64,000 nt of DNA from Arthrobacter sp. Marseille-P9274 (GCF_946892675.1 NZ_CAMPOV010000001.1:2640033-2704032); one strand, 5' to 3'; positions 29,301-37,783 are shown, numbered from the stretch's first letter. Translations and numbers: made by a program. Notes: generated from the letters alone by a model not told the origin.

Positions 29301-29725
29301 CCAGCTTCCTGAAGAAGGCCGCCGCCCGGTTGGACGTCGAAGGCGTGGAGTACAGCTACCTGGACGGCACAACGCGCCGTCGGGCCGAAGTGATCAACCG
29401 CTTCAAGGAAGGCAAGGCACCCGTCTTCCTGATCAGCCTCAAGGCCGGCGGCTTCGGGCTCAACCTCACCGAGGCGGATTATTGCTTCCTGCTCGATCCG
29501 TGGTGGAACCCCGCAAGCGAGGCCCAGGCCGTGGACCGCACGCACCGGATCGGCCAGACCAAGAACGTCATGGTCTACCGGATGGTCGCAAAGGGCACCA
29601 TCGAAGAGAAGGTCATGGCGCTGAAGGAAAGCAAGGCCAAGCTCTTCTCGTCGGTGATGGACGACGACGCGATGTTCTCCTCCAAGCTGACCGCCGAGGA
29701 CATCCGCGGCCTGCTGGAGAACTGA
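26384..29725 (+). CDS. SNF2-family DEAD/DEAH helicase with N-terminal SWIM zinc finger
   Basis: A protein of about 1113 residues. An N-terminal SWIM finger (SCSCPVGWDCKH) is followed by a long SNF2-associated domain. The helicase core begins near residue 665 with DMGLGKT (Walker A), then LDEAQFVKN (Walker B) and TGTPMENNLMELWS, and the C-terminal lobe has LFSQFTSF and DPWWNPASEAQAVDRTHRIGQ. It remodels protein-DNA complexes, probably in repair or transcription recovery. The start is uncertain: ATG 26384 is used, but an in-frame TTG at 26330 abuts the previous stop. Likely co-transcribed with the glgC-like gene. Confidence 0.93.
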   Translation: MEGVPQLSFPQVDAGEIIRHVGGAAFARGKTYSSGRSVQDLSWDPDTGVLASRVQGTAAVPYRCRIRLKQTGAGYRLEENSCSCPVGWDCKHVAATLLFANLSNLQSREELKLPAPAASPAGVPQWQQALGPLLEPAAAASARTPRLAGKRPAGKVQPLGLQFEVRDQTLQAHQRWRPGSGVSHSGRVPASRLQLGVRPVVRSDNGRWVRSNLRWNSISFKTYGLNLDPEQHRWFSQFVPLHRANGQLHFGEDNDWLYLDEFSSPLLWRLLEEARQLGIELMGAKADTSLVIGRHAELRLDARSPKEGTGLNLDPVLFIDGEIQPLQGAGAIGNHGAYSYQAELRQITLAPVDRKLSRAEQELLQRPATVSVPAEDVPEFLERVYPRLQRTISLTSTDASVELPEIVPPQLVLTATYGKSNTLKLRWEFEYRSGEDAVRKPLDAAASDGGYRDTETETALRAAVRRVLGAEPAQAEATLRDMAAVEFTQDALPRLEKLDDVRVDIVGERPDYRELTATPELTISTVETEQTDWFDLGVMVKIEGREIPFGNIFRALSKGQKKLLLVDKTYLSLEQPVFDRLRVLVDEAMALQDRNSGELQISRYQAGLWEDLEELAVETEQARAWQDSVSGLLQLSSVEPTELPRGLHADLRPYQREGFNWLAFLWRYRLGGVLADDMGLGKTLQALALISHAKESADPPAAPFLVVAPTSVVPNWAHEAARFTPGLRVAAVAETQARSRRPLAETAAEADVVVTSYALFRINAQEYQAQEWAGLILDEAQFVKNRTTKAHHAARDLKTGFKLAITGTPMENNLMELWSILAIAAPGLFPSAQKFADHYQRPIERSGSAELLGKLRRRIRPLMLRRTKEAVATDLPPKQEQVLEVDLSPKHRKIYDTHLQRERQKILRLVEDMDRHRFTIFQSLTLLRMLSLDASLVHEDYSSVPSSKLDVLFEQLEDVLGEGHRALIFSQFTSFLKKAAARLDVEGVEYSYLDGTTRRRAEVINRFKEGKAPVFLISLKAGGFGLNLTEADYCFLLDPWWNPASEAQAVDRTHRIGQTKNVMVYRMVAKGTIEEKVMALKESKAKLFSSVMDDDAMFSSKLTAEDIRGLLEN

Positions 29726-29747
29726 GTAGCCGGGCCGGACCAACCGC

Positions 29748-30152
29748 TCAGCGGAGTGCGAGCGCCCCGCGGTAGACCCACCGGCCGTCCTCACGCACGA
29801 ACGTGCTGACTTCATGCTGTTCCTGCGCCGCTCCACCGGTCCGGAAGCGTGCGCGGAACTCGACCGTTCCTGCCGTGTCGTTCGCGCCGCCCCTCACCAC
29901 CCGGACGATCTCGAGGCCCTCCCACTGCTGCTCCGGATCGAGCTCCAGCGAGCGCGGCCTTGTCTCCGAAGACCAGCTCCGCAGCAGGTAGGCACTGTCC
30001 CCGGCGACGAAAGCCGAATAGCGCGAGCGCATCAGCTCCTCGGCCGTCCCCGCCTCGGCCAGACCGGCGTGGAGGCGCCCGCAGCAGTCGCGGTAGGCCG
30101 CCGTGCTGCCGCAGGGACAGGGGTCGGACGGCGCAATCGATTCGCGGAACAT
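29748..30152 (-). CDS. YchJ family protein with SEC-C zinc motif
   Basis: A 134-residue UPF0225/YchJ protein. The N-terminal PCPCGSTAAYRDCCGRLH is the SEC-C type zinc site, and RSRYSAFVAGDSAYLLRSW is the family signature. A C-terminal NTF2-like domain follows. The biochemical role is not known. The start at 30152 is used; a GTG at 30161 is an alternative. A TAGGGT lies seven bases before the ATG. It converges on the helicase gene and is separated from the upstream hydrolase gene by 10 bp. Confidence 0.9.
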   Translation of the reverse strand: MFRESIAPSDPCPCGSTAAYRDCCGRLHAGLAEAGTAEELMRSRYSAFVAGDSAYLLRSWSSETRPRSLELDPEQQWEGLEIVRVVRGGANDTAGTVEFRARFRTGGAAQEQHEVSTFVREDGRWVYRGALALR

Positions 30153-30162
30153 GGCTGCCACC

Positions 30163-30960
30163 CTACGCCGCCGCCTGCCCGGCCCCGAGGAAAGGCACCA
30201 GCTCGGCCAGGACCTCATGCGCCGGGAAGAGCGTCGAGGCGTGCGTGCGTCCCGGCCGCGGGACGAAGCCGGCGCCGGGCATCAGCGAAGCCGCGCGCCT
30301 GGAGTCGGCGAACCTGGCCGTGTCCTCGGTGCCCGCCATGAGCAGGGCCGGCATCCCCAGCGAGGCCAGCTGGGCTTCGGTGAGCCCGGGTTCCTCCTCG
30401 GTTCGTTCGAAGTAGGCCACCAAGGCCTGGGGGTCGTTGGCCTTGAAGGCCGCCTTCGTGGCGGCATCCAGCGACCTCCCCGCCGCCTCCAGTCCGTCGA
30501 TGAAGCCCTCCATCCCGCCGTGGCGCAGCGCCTCGAGGTAGCCGTCGAAAAAGATCCTCGCCACCTGCCCCTCCTGCGCCCTGTAGGTGCCGCCCAGCGT
30601 GGCCAGCCGTTCCACGCGTTCGGGCGCCGCGGCGGCCAGCGCGAATCCCACGCGCGCCCCGAAGGAGTAGCCCGCCACCGCTGCACTGGCGATCCCCTCC
30701 GCGTCCAGGACGGCCAGGACGTCGCCGACGACCAGCGGCATCCGATAGGCGTCGGCGTCGTGCGGCTTGCCGCTGCGGCCGTGGCCCCGCAGGTCGGTCC
30801 GGACCACGGTGAAATCGCCGGCCAGTGCTCCCACGTACCCGAGCCCGCGCCAAATCGCCCGTGACAGCGCGGAACCGTGCAGGAGTACGACGGCGGGCCC
30901 GTCCCCAGTGACGTCATAAGCGATCGGCGTTCGGTCCACGGAGTTTAGGGCGTTGGGCAT
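30163..30960 (-). CDS. Alpha/beta-fold hydrolase
   Basis: A 265-residue hydrolase. LLHGSALSRAIW near residues 27-38 forms the oxyanion region, GYSFGARVG places the nucleophile Ser near residue 98, and GRTHAS near 240 carries the catalytic His. The aspartate is likely in GTEDTARF. Substrate unknown; the sequence resembles enol-lactone or 3-oxoadipate-type hydrolases only in general. TAGACT ends six bases before the ATG, which suggests a leaderless transcript; YchJ follows 10 bp downstream. Confidence 0.88.
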   Translation of the reverse strand: MPNALNSVDRTPIAYDVTGDGPAVVLLHGSALSRAIWRGLGYVGALAGDFTVVRTDLRGHGRSGKPHDADAYRMPLVVGDVLAVLDAEGIASAAVAGYSFGARVGFALAAAAPERVERLATLGGTYRAQEGQVARIFFDGYLEALRHGGMEGFIDGLEAAGRSLDAATKAAFKANDPQALVAYFERTEEEPGLTEAQLASLGMPALLMAGTEDTARFADSRRAASLMPGAGFVPRPGRTHASTLFPAHEVLAELVPFLGAGQAAA

Positions 30961-31076
30961 GGTCCAAGTCTAGGCAGGCCACCGCCGCTGCCCGTGCCGC
31001 ACCGGCGGGAAGGGCGAAGATGGCTGCACTCGGCCCCGGCGCGGGCGGTTCAGCCGCGCCGGAGGAGAGATGCCCT

Positions 31077-31358
31077 TCAGGCCCGGCGCAGACGTCTCAG
31101 CCAGCGCCGGAATCCACCGCCGCTGCGGACGACCCCCGGATGCTGGTGGCCCTCCTGCTCGAATGGGTCGGAGGCATCGTCCGGGAGGACGCCGCCCTCC
31201 CCCGCTCTGACGTGGGCGGTGCCGGGACCGGGAATCTGTGCCGCGGCCAGGTTCGGCATCACCGGATCGTCTCCCGAGCCGTGCAGCGGCAGCGGGCCCA
31301 TGCCCTCCGCCCGCTCCGTTCCGTACGCGCCGCGGGTGCTTCTGTCTTTGCGTGCCAT
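31077..31358 (-). CDS. Small hypothetical protein, Gly/Pro-rich with basic tail
   Basis: A 93-residue protein of no recognised family. It starts MARKDRSTRG, is Gly/Pro/Ala-rich and probably disordered in the middle, and ends in a basic WLRRLRR segment. GGAGG at correct spacing (8 bases) before the ATG at 31358 supports expression. It lies alone between the hydrolase and PIN genes, on the same strand as both. Confidence 0.5.
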   Translation of the reverse strand: MARKDRSTRGAYGTERAEGMGPLPLHGSGDDPVMPNLAAAQIPGPGTAHVRAGEGGVLPDDASDPFEQEGHQHPGVVRSGGGFRRWLRRLRRA

Positions 31359-31449
31359 GGCCATCTCCTCCAGGGAGCCCGTAGCACCATTGTCGCCCTC
31401 GGGCCGCCGAACCGGAAGTGCCGGAAGGCGGCAGGCGACGTACACAGCC

Positions 31450-31884
31450 CTACACCGGACTCTCGGCGAACTGCCCCACCTGCCACGGGTCGATGGCCGG
31501 GACCGCCAGCTTGCGGTACCCCTCGACGTTCCGGGACACGATCGTCAGGCAGTGCTGCACGGCCGTCGCCGCGATCAGCGAATCAACCGCCGTGACCTCG
31601 GGATGCCCCGCCATCGGCGCCCAGGCCATCGCGACGTCCAGGTCGACCGGCAGGATAAAGCCCGAGAAGCGCGACGCCAGTTCGCCGAGCCAGGCGCCGC
31701 CGTCGTCCGACCCCCCGGCGTCCTGGCTGCCCAGCAGATGGAGCTCCGCCACGGACAGCGCGGAAATGTAGATGCCGAGGTGCCGGCGGCGCTGCAGGAA
31801 ATCGACGACCGCCGGATGCGGCTCCGCGCGGCGCACTTCGGCGACGACGTCGGTGTCCAGCAACAGGCCCGAGGGACCCCTCAC
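31450..31884 (-). CDS. PIN-domain (VapC-like) ribonuclease toxin
   Basis: A 144-residue PIN protein. LLLDTDVVAEV gives the first acidic residue pair (Asp10/Asp12), ALSVAELHLLG the conserved Glu near 47, and VTAVDSLIAATA the third Asp near 101, so the active site is complete. Such proteins cut tRNA or rRNA and are kept silent by a partner. The GTG start at 31884 overlaps the stop of the small gene upstream (GTGA), so the two are a toxin-antitoxin-type pair. Confidence 0.8.
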   Translation of the reverse strand: MRGPSGLLLDTDVVAEVRRAEPHPAVVDFLQRRRHLGIYISALSVAELHLLGSQDAGGSDDGGAWLGELASRFSGFILPVDLDVAMAWAPMAGHPEVTAVDSLIAATAVQHCLTIVSRNVEGYRKLAVPAIDPWQVGQFAESPV

Positions 31885-32042
31885 AAGCCCGCCGCGCGTG
31901 GCGTCCGCGCATCCTGCCGGACCGGGAGGCCGGCGGGCCCGAGCAGGAAGTCGACGAATTCCTGGCGTACGGCCGTTACTTGTTCGTAGTCGGCAAGGCT
32001 CATCACGCGCAGGCCGGCGTGGGCAGGATTAGGTGTACTCAT
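31881..32042 (-). CDS. Putative antitoxin partner of the PIN protein
   Basis: A 53-residue protein upstream of, and overlapping, the PIN gene. The segment AGLRVMSLADYEQVTAVRQEF may be a DNA-binding or toxin-binding helix; no family can be named with assurance. A longer version from GTG 32072 is possible (AAGAG three bases upstream). It is shorter than usual Phd/YefM or AbrB-type antitoxins and may be a truncated one. The role is inferred from position only. Confidence 0.45.
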   Translation of the reverse strand: MSTPNPAHAGLRVMSLADYEQVTAVRQEFVDFLLGPAGLPVRQDARTPRAAGL

Positions 32043-32105
32043 GGAAGCGGTGCCGGGCACCGGTCCTTTCACGTGCTCTTGCCCGCACCATTTGCCCGTG
32101 GGCGA

Positions 32106-32471
32106 ATGCAGGCCGCTTCGTCATCCGAACCACCCAGAGAGCGTGGGGTTGGTACGCGGCCAAGTCGGAGCTTAGCGGCCGCAATTCCTGAAGCTGAAGC
32201 GAGTATAACCAGAGCTTGTGCCGCCAGTCACGGGCCGTTTCGTCACCGGAAGTAACACGGCCCAACATCCCGTTACGAGGGGTAACGGGCCTACAACAAA
32301 TTGTTTACTTCGCAGCAACCGTTTGGCTATGTGCATGCAGGACCCTATAGTTGGTACTGCTTCACGAGATGTGATCCGCAGCACACCGGCTCGCCGGGCG
32401 CTGCAAGGCTCCGACCGGTCACACACCAACCCCATGTTCGCGGGTGGTTCGGATGACGAAGCGGCCTGCAT
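32106..32471. repeat. Long imperfect inverted repeat flanking a 235-bp non-coding core
   Basis: The left arm (32106-32171) and right arm (32408-32471) are inverted copies. The outer 30 bp are identical (ATGCAGGCCGCTTCGTCATC and on through GAACCACCC), then after a short mismatch TGGGGTTGGT is identical, and further in GTCGGAGC is shared. The core carries two smaller hairpins: GGGCCGT/ACGGCCC (32232-32263) and CCCGTTAC/GTAACGGG (32269-32289). No protein-coding gene is visible between 32043 and 32535. It resembles a MITE or a pair of opposed repeat elements; no target duplication was found. Confidence 0.7.
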
Positions 32472-32535
32472 TTCACAGGACAACGAGGTTCTGAAGGGGA
32501 CTCGGTGCGGGCAAGAACAACCGGAGAGAACAAGA

Positions 32536-32880
32536 ATGATGAGTGCATATCCAATAGAAAAAGACAGCCGCAGCAGCAACCGCGAGCGCACAGTCCGTCT
32601 CAGGGACAACACTGTCCTGGACGAGTGGGTCGAGGTTGCCGTCCATATCGAGGCTGAGCTAAGCCTGGTCCAGTTGTGCCAGGACGGCGAACAGAAAATG
32701 CTGTACTCCGAGGACATCGGCGCCGTGCTGGAAGCGGCCATGGACTCGGACGGGTCCGCGCTGTGGTGCGAAAAGTACTCCAAGCTGCTCATTCCCAGCA
32801 CCCGTCCGGGCGCGGGCAACCGTTTCTTCTCGCTGCGCAGGATGTTGAACGACGACGGCGGACCGCGGGACTGCAGCTAG
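32536..32880 (+). CDS. Hypothetical protein
   Basis: A 114-residue protein of no recognised family. It begins MMSAYPIEKDSRSSNRERTV, has a mixed alpha/beta composition in the middle (EWVEVAVHIEAELSLVQLC) and ends with an Arg/Asp/Gly tail. GGAGAG lies seven bases before the first of two adjacent ATGs (32536 and 32539). It sits directly after the inverted-repeat element and before the nuclease/helicase gene. Whether its promoter lies in the repeat is not known. Confidence 0.55.
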   Translation: MMSAYPIEKDSRSSNRERTVRLRDNTVLDEWVEVAVHIEAELSLVQLCQDGEQKMLYSEDIGAVLEAAMDSDGSALWCEKYSKLLIPSTRPGAGNRFFSLRRMLNDDGGPRDCS

Positions 32881-33078
32881 CGCACCTTACGCCGCGGTGC
32901 TGCGTCCGCTCCTTGCTGATGGCGTTTCCCGCCTGCCCGGATACGGGCGGTCCGGCGGAACGTGCGCAAACTGTCGGACCCGGCTGATAGAAGTTGAGCA
33001 TATGAGCCGCCCGCCGGCCCGGGGCCCCCGACAGGGGTTTCGGCGCCGGCGGGACCAACTTCTCCTCCAGGAGGCACC

Positions 33079-36000
33079 GTGTTCCTGCTCGATCCGCTGG
33101 CGCCCGGCGCGCCCCGGGACCTGATCTTCACCGCGAGCGACCTGGTGGTGGCCGCCCAGTGCGAATACCAGCTGCTGCGGAAGCTGGATGAAAAGCTCGG
33201 ACGCAACCCGAAGGCGGAGTTCCCGCCGGACGAGATGCTGGCGCGCACGGCCGAGCTGGGCGACGTCCACGAGCACCGCGTGCTCCAGGACTTCCGGGAC
33301 ACTTTCGGCGCCGGAGTAGTGGAGATCGCCGAGATCGCGGGCTATACCAGGCCGCTGCTTGAAGCCAAGCATCGCGAATCGATCGCCGCCCTGCGCTCCG
33401 GTGCGGACGTGGTGTTCCAGGCCTCCTTCTTCGACGGCAGCTTCCACGGGCGTTCGGATTTCCTGGTCAAGGAGGAGGACGGCGGCTCGCCCCGCTACGC
33501 GGTGTATGACTCCAAGCTAGCCCGGCACGCCAAGGTCACGGCGCTGCTCCAGCTGGCGGCCTACGGCGACCAGCTGCTGAAAGCCGGCATCTCCCCCTCG
33601 CCTACCGTGACCCTGGTGCTGGGCGACGGCTCCCGCAGCGACCATAGCCTGCGGGACCTGCTGCCGGTCTTCCGCGAGCGCCGCAGCCGCTTCCTGGAGC
33701 TCACTGCAGCCCACCGGGCCCAGCCTGCCCCCGTGGCGTGGGGAGACGAGCGGCACACGGCGTGCGGGCGCTGCGACTACTGCGCCGAGCAGGTAGCACT
33801 GCACCGGGACGTGTTGCTGGTTTCCCGCATGAGCCCGGCCCGTCGCCGCCGGCTGCGGGACCTGGGCGTCACCACGATCGACCAACTGGCGGCCATGGAG
33901 CTGCCCCCGGGCGAGGCCCCGGACGGCGTGCTGGCCCGGCTGCGCGACCAGGCGAGGATGCAGACCGGTGCAGTGGAACCGGACGGAGCCGTGCAGTACT
34001 CGGACGGCGACGGAACCCGGCACCGCCTCGCCTACCGGGTGCTGGCAGCGAACGCGCTCGGGACTCTCCCCGCGCCGAGCGAGGGAGACATCTTTTTCGA
34101 CTTCGAAGGGGACCCGCTCTGGCAGGACCAGGCCGGGACCTGGGGACTGGAGTACTTGTTCGGGGTCATGGAGAACCCGCCGTCTCCCGGAGCCGCCCCG
34201 CCCTTCCTGCCGTTCTGGGCCCACAGCCGCGCCGAAGAAGGAAAGGCACTGGCCGAATTCCTTGACTACGTGGGCCGGCGGCGGAGGCAGCATCCGGACC
34301 TGCACATCTACCACTACGCCAACTATGAGAAGGCCGCGCTGCGCCGGCTCTCGCTGCAGCACGTCATCGGCGAGGACGCCGTGGATGCCCTGCTGCGCGA
34401 AGGCGTGCTGGTCGATCTTTACGACGTGGTGCGCAACAGCCTGCGGATCTCCGAGAAGTCCTACAGCATCAAGAAGCTCGAGCCCCTGTACATGGGATCG
34501 CACCTGCGCTCGGGTGACGTCAAAGATGCCGGCGGGTCCGTCGTCGCTTACGCCCTCTACTGCGAAGCCCGGGACAGCGGCCGGCACCAGGAAGCGGATG
34601 CGATCCTGGCCAGCATCCGCGACTACAACGAGTACGACTGCCTCTCGACGCTCCGCCTCCGCGACTGGCTGTTGGATCGGGCCGACGAGCGCGGGATAGC
34701 ACGGGCACTGACCGCGGAGCCGGACCCCGGCCCGGAACCTGAGGAACCCTCGCCGGACGAGGCGCGGCTGCTCGAGCACGTAGCGGCCGCCACCGAGCGT
34801 GCGCTGCACGCCGGCGGAGAACTGACACCGGACGAGCAGGCCGTTGCGATGGTGGCGGCGTCCGTGGGATACCACCGCAGGGAAGACAAACAGTTCTGGT
34901 GGGGACATTACGACCGGCTGAATGCGCCGCTGGCGGACTGGTGGGAATCCCGGGACATCTTCACGGTGGAATCCGGCGAGGTACTACAGGACTGGGCAAA
35001 GCCGACTGCAAGGTCAAACCCCGTTCGGCGGCTCCGTCTTACGGGCAGGCTGGCGCCCGGTTCCACCATCAAGGAAGGGACGACGGTCTGCCGGGTCTAC
35101 GACCCGCCGGCCCCTGCGCACCTGGACGGGCAGGACAACGGCGTCAACTACCGTACCTATTGCTTTCGCAGCGAGGTCCTTGGCCTCGACGCCGAGGACG
35201 GAAAGGACGTGCTGCTGCTCCTCGACCGGCTGCCCAAGGGCGCCGAGGAGTACCCGGACTTCCCTTTGGCGCTCACTCCTGACCCGCCTCCCAACACCAA
35301 GCCGTTGCGGGAGGCGTTGGCCGCCCTGGCCGCCGAGGTGGGCCGCAGCCTTCGGCAACTTCCACCCCAGCCTGCGCTGGACCTCCTGCGGCGGCTCCCT
35401 CCGAGGCTGGGCACTCTGCCGGAGCTGCCGGCCGTCGGCGAGGGGCCGGACGCCTACATCGAGGCCATCCTGGCTGCGGTGGAAGACCTCGACCGCTCCT
35501 ACTTGGCTGTCCAGGGCCCGCCCGGTTCCGGCAAGACGCATGTAGGGGCCCACGTCATCGGCCGGCTGGTGGAGCGCGGCTGGAAGGTAGGAGTCGTTGC
35601 CCAGTCCCACGCCGTCGTCGAACACATGATGACGGCTGCCGTGGACAAGGGCGGCGTCCCAGTGGACCGGGTGGCGAAGAAGTCCAGCGGCAATCCGGTT
35701 CCCTGGGGCCAGGCAACGGACATGGATGTGGCCCGCCTGCTCGACGGACCCGGGGGCGCCCTGGTCGGCGGGACGGCGTGGACCATGACTGGCAACAGCG
35801 TCCCCGCCGGCTCGCTGGACCTGCTGGTGATCGACGAGGCAGGGCAGTTCTCCCTGGCCAATACGCTCGCCGTGTCCCGTGCATGCCGAAGACTGCTGCT
35901 CCTGGGCGACCCGCAGCAGCTTCCGCAGGTCACGCAGGGCACCCACCCGGAACCGGTGGACGAATCGGCCCTGGGCTGGCTTTCCGCCGGCCATGCCACG

Positions 36001-36669
36001 CTGCCGACGGACCTGGGCTACTTCCTCGCCCGGAGCTGGCGGATGCATCCGGAGCTGTGCCGGGCCGTCTCCGAACTCTCCTACGAGGGACGCCTTGCGA
36101 GCGCGCCCGCCGCGGCCGGCCGGCTGCTGGAAGGAGCCCGCCCCGGCGTCGAATGCGTGCTCGTGCAGCACGAAGGAAACTCCACCTCATCCCCGGAAGA
36201 GGCCGCAGAGGCGGTGCGGCAGGTCAAGAATCATCTGGGCCTGCCGTGGACGGATCCGCAGCACGGGTCGGCACCACGCCCCTTGACCCAGGCGGACCTG
36301 CTCGTCGTCGCGCCCTACAACGCCCAGGTGCAGTTGATCCGCCGCAGCCTGGAGGCCGCCGGCTACCCTGACGTGCGGGTCGGAACGGTGGACAAATTCC
36401 AGGGCCGGGAGGCGCCCGTGGTGATCGTTTCGACCGCGGTGTCGGATGTCTCGCAGGCACCTCGGGGCATGGAATTCGTGCTGAACCGCAACCGGACAAA
36501 CGTGGCGGTGTCCCGGGGCCAATGGCGGGCTGTCATTATCCGTTCGAAGGCCCTGACCTGCTATCTCCCCGCCCGTCCGCTCGGACTCGAAGAACTCGGT
36601 GCGTTCATCGGCCTTTGTGGCTCCGCCCCTTCCCAATCTTCTACGACCTGTAGAACAATAGGGGCATGA
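33079..36669 (+). CDS. TM0106-type RecB-like nuclease fused to superfamily 1 helicase
   Basis: A 1196-residue fusion. Residues about 10-260 form a RecB-like (TM0106) nuclease: RSDFLVKEE and YAVYDSKLARHAK hold the D...DxK catalytic motif, and CGRCDYC suggests an Fe-S or zinc site. A middle RNase-H-like exonuclease region (FFDFEGDPLW; YHYANYEKAALRRL; YNEYDCLSTLRL) follows. The C-terminal helicase has GPPGSGKTH (Walker A, near 812), VIDEAGQFS, GDPQQLPQV and VDKFQGREAPVVIVS. It probably acts in DNA repair or defence. The GTG start has AGGAGG four bases upstream. Confidence 0.92.
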   Translation: MFLLDPLAPGAPRDLIFTASDLVVAAQCEYQLLRKLDEKLGRNPKAEFPPDEMLARTAELGDVHEHRVLQDFRDTFGAGVVEIAEIAGYTRPLLEAKHRESIAALRSGADVVFQASFFDGSFHGRSDFLVKEEDGGSPRYAVYDSKLARHAKVTALLQLAAYGDQLLKAGISPSPTVTLVLGDGSRSDHSLRDLLPVFRERRSRFLELTAAHRAQPAPVAWGDERHTACGRCDYCAEQVALHRDVLLVSRMSPARRRRLRDLGVTTIDQLAAMELPPGEAPDGVLARLRDQARMQTGAVEPDGAVQYSDGDGTRHRLAYRVLAANALGTLPAPSEGDIFFDFEGDPLWQDQAGTWGLEYLFGVMENPPSPGAAPPFLPFWAHSRAEEGKALAEFLDYVGRRRRQHPDLHIYHYANYEKAALRRLSLQHVIGEDAVDALLREGVLVDLYDVVRNSLRISEKSYSIKKLEPLYMGSHLRSGDVKDAGGSVVAYALYCEARDSGRHQEADAILASIRDYNEYDCLSTLRLRDWLLDRADERGIARALTAEPDPGPEPEEPSPDEARLLEHVAAATERALHAGGELTPDEQAVAMVAASVGYHRREDKQFWWGHYDRLNAPLADWWESRDIFTVESGEVLQDWAKPTARSNPVRRLRLTGRLAPGSTIKEGTTVCRVYDPPAPAHLDGQDNGVNYRTYCFRSEVLGLDAEDGKDVLLLLDRLPKGAEEYPDFPLALTPDPPPNTKPLREALAALAAEVGRSLRQLPPQPALDLLRRLPPRLGTLPELPAVGEGPDAYIEAILAAVEDLDRSYLAVQGPPGSGKTHVGAHVIGRLVERGWKVGVVAQSHAVVEHMMTAAVDKGGVPVDRVAKKSSGNPVPWGQATDMDVARLLDGPGGALVGGTAWTMTGNSVPAGSLDLLVIDEAGQFSLANTLAVSRACRRLLLLGDPQQLPQVTQGTHPEPVDESALGWLSAGHATLPTDLGYFLARSWRMHPELCRAVSELSYEGRLASAPAAAGRLLEGARPGVECVLVQHEGNSTSSPEEAAEAVRQVKNHLGLPWTDPQHGSAPRPLTQADLLVVAPYNAQVQLIRRSLEAAGYPDVRVGTVDKFQGREAPVVIVSTAVSDVSQAPRGMEFVLNRNRTNVAVSRGQWRAVIIRSKALTCYLPARPLGLEELGAFIGLCGSAPSQSSTTCRTIGA

Positions 36670-37091
36670 TGTTCGAACACGATGATCCGGTCCTTGAACT
36701 CAGCGACGAGCAGTCCTGGAAGCTGCTCAGCAAAACCCAGCACGGGAGGATAGTCCTGACGGCGGCTGGCGAGACAGACATCTTTCCCATCAACTATCTC
36801 GCCCATGACAACCACCTGCTGATGCGCAGCGCGCCGGGCACCAAACTCGCTGAGATCACGATCAACGAGAACGTCGTCTTCGAGACGGACGGCATCGGTA
36901 GCGATGAGGCGTGGAGCGTCGTCGTCAAAGGCACCGCCAGGGTGCTGCAGTCCGGCGAGGAGATCGCGGCCGCGGAGCAGCTGGGGCTCAAGACCTGGGT
37001 GCCGACGCTGAAGGACTTCTATATCCAGGTCAAGCCGACCCACATCAGCGGCCGCCACTTCATTCTGGGCGAGCAACCGGAGCGCTTCTAG
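36666..37091 (+). CDS. Pyridoxamine 5'-phosphate oxidase family protein
   Basis: A 141-residue PNPOx-like split-barrel flavin-binding protein. HGRIVLTAAGETDIFPINYL and LLMRSAPGTKLAEI are family segments. Relatives bind FMN or F420, but the reaction is undefined. The ATG at 36666 overlaps the end of the helicase gene (ATGATG), with AGGGG just upstream; ATG 36669 has better spacing. Translational coupling to the helicase is likely but a functional link is not evident. Confidence 0.85.
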   Translation: MMFEHDDPVLELSDEQSWKLLSKTQHGRIVLTAAGETDIFPINYLAHDNHLLMRSAPGTKLAEITINENVVFETDGIGSDEAWSVVVKGTARVLQSGEEIAAAEQLGLKTWVPTLKDFYIQVKPTHISGRHFILGEQPERF

Positions 37092-37109
37092 CTCACCCTG
37101 GCCGGGCCA

Positions 37110-37151
37110 CCGGGCCAGCGGCAGGCACGCCCAGACCCGCCCCTGGCCCGG
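37110..37151. terminator. Possible hairpin terminator between convergent genes
   Basis: CCGGGCCAG (37110-37118) pairs with CTGGCCCGG (37143-37151), with 24 bases between. It lacks a T-run, so termination is only inferred from position. Confidence 0.45.
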
Positions 37152-37159
37152 TTACGGCC

Positions 37160-37783
37160 TCAGTGGCCGACGTTGGCCAAAATTTCCTCGAAGCTTAGGG
37201 ATTCCACCCCGCCGCGACCTGTCTCGGGAGCAGCGCTTTCATGGACCAGAGCCACCAGTTCGGCGGCCGCACGGTTGGAGCGGCGCTCGATGCTGCTGCC
37301 GCCACCCTCGCCCGACCCCCAGTCCTCAGGAGCGGCGAAGACAACGGTCTGCGTGGTGCGCGCACGCAGGTAGCTGAAAAGCGGCCGGATGGCGTAGTCC
37401 AGCGCCAACGAGTGCCGGGCCGTTCCGCCGGTCGCCCCGACCAGCACAGGCTTGCCGGCGAGGGCATCCTTATCGATGACATCGAAGAAGGATTTGAACA
37501 GGCCGCTGTAGGACGCGCTGAACACCGGCGTGACCGCAATCAGCGCATCCGCCGAAGCGACGGCGTCGATCATTGCGGCCAGCTTCGGCCCGGCATAGCC
37601 GGTCACCATATTGTTGGCGATATCGACGGCGTACTCGCGCAGCTCGAAGGTCTCGACCGCCACGCTTTCGTCCGAGAGGGCGAAGCGGGTGGCAGCGGAC
37701 TTGGCCAGCTGGTCGGCCAGCATGCGGCTGGAAGACGGAACGCCCAGCCCCGCGGACAGTACAACGATCTTGCGCTCGGACAT
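37160..37783 (-). CDS. NAD(P)H-dependent FMN reductase (CE1759-like)
   Basis: A 207-residue flavodoxin-fold reductase. VVLSAGLGVPSSSRML forms the FMN phosphate loop, VTPVFSASYSGLFKSFFDVI is the family core, and GATGGTARHSLALDY follows. Members of this group usually supply reduced FMN to a luciferase-like monooxygenase encoded next door; none is present here. GGAGCAGGAGAA precedes the ATG at 37783. The upstream gap of 275 bp to the riboswitch promoter has an AACCGGTT palindrome (near 37833) and no gene. Confidence 0.9.
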   Translation of the reverse strand: MSERKIVVLSAGLGVPSSSRMLADQLAKSAATRFALSDESVAVETFELREYAVDIANNMVTGYAGPKLAAMIDAVASADALIAVTPVFSASYSGLFKSFFDVIDKDALAGKPVLVGATGGTARHSLALDYAIRPLFSYLRARTTQTVVFAAPEDWGSGEGGGSSIERRSNRAAAELVALVHESAAPETGRGGVESLSFEEILANVGH

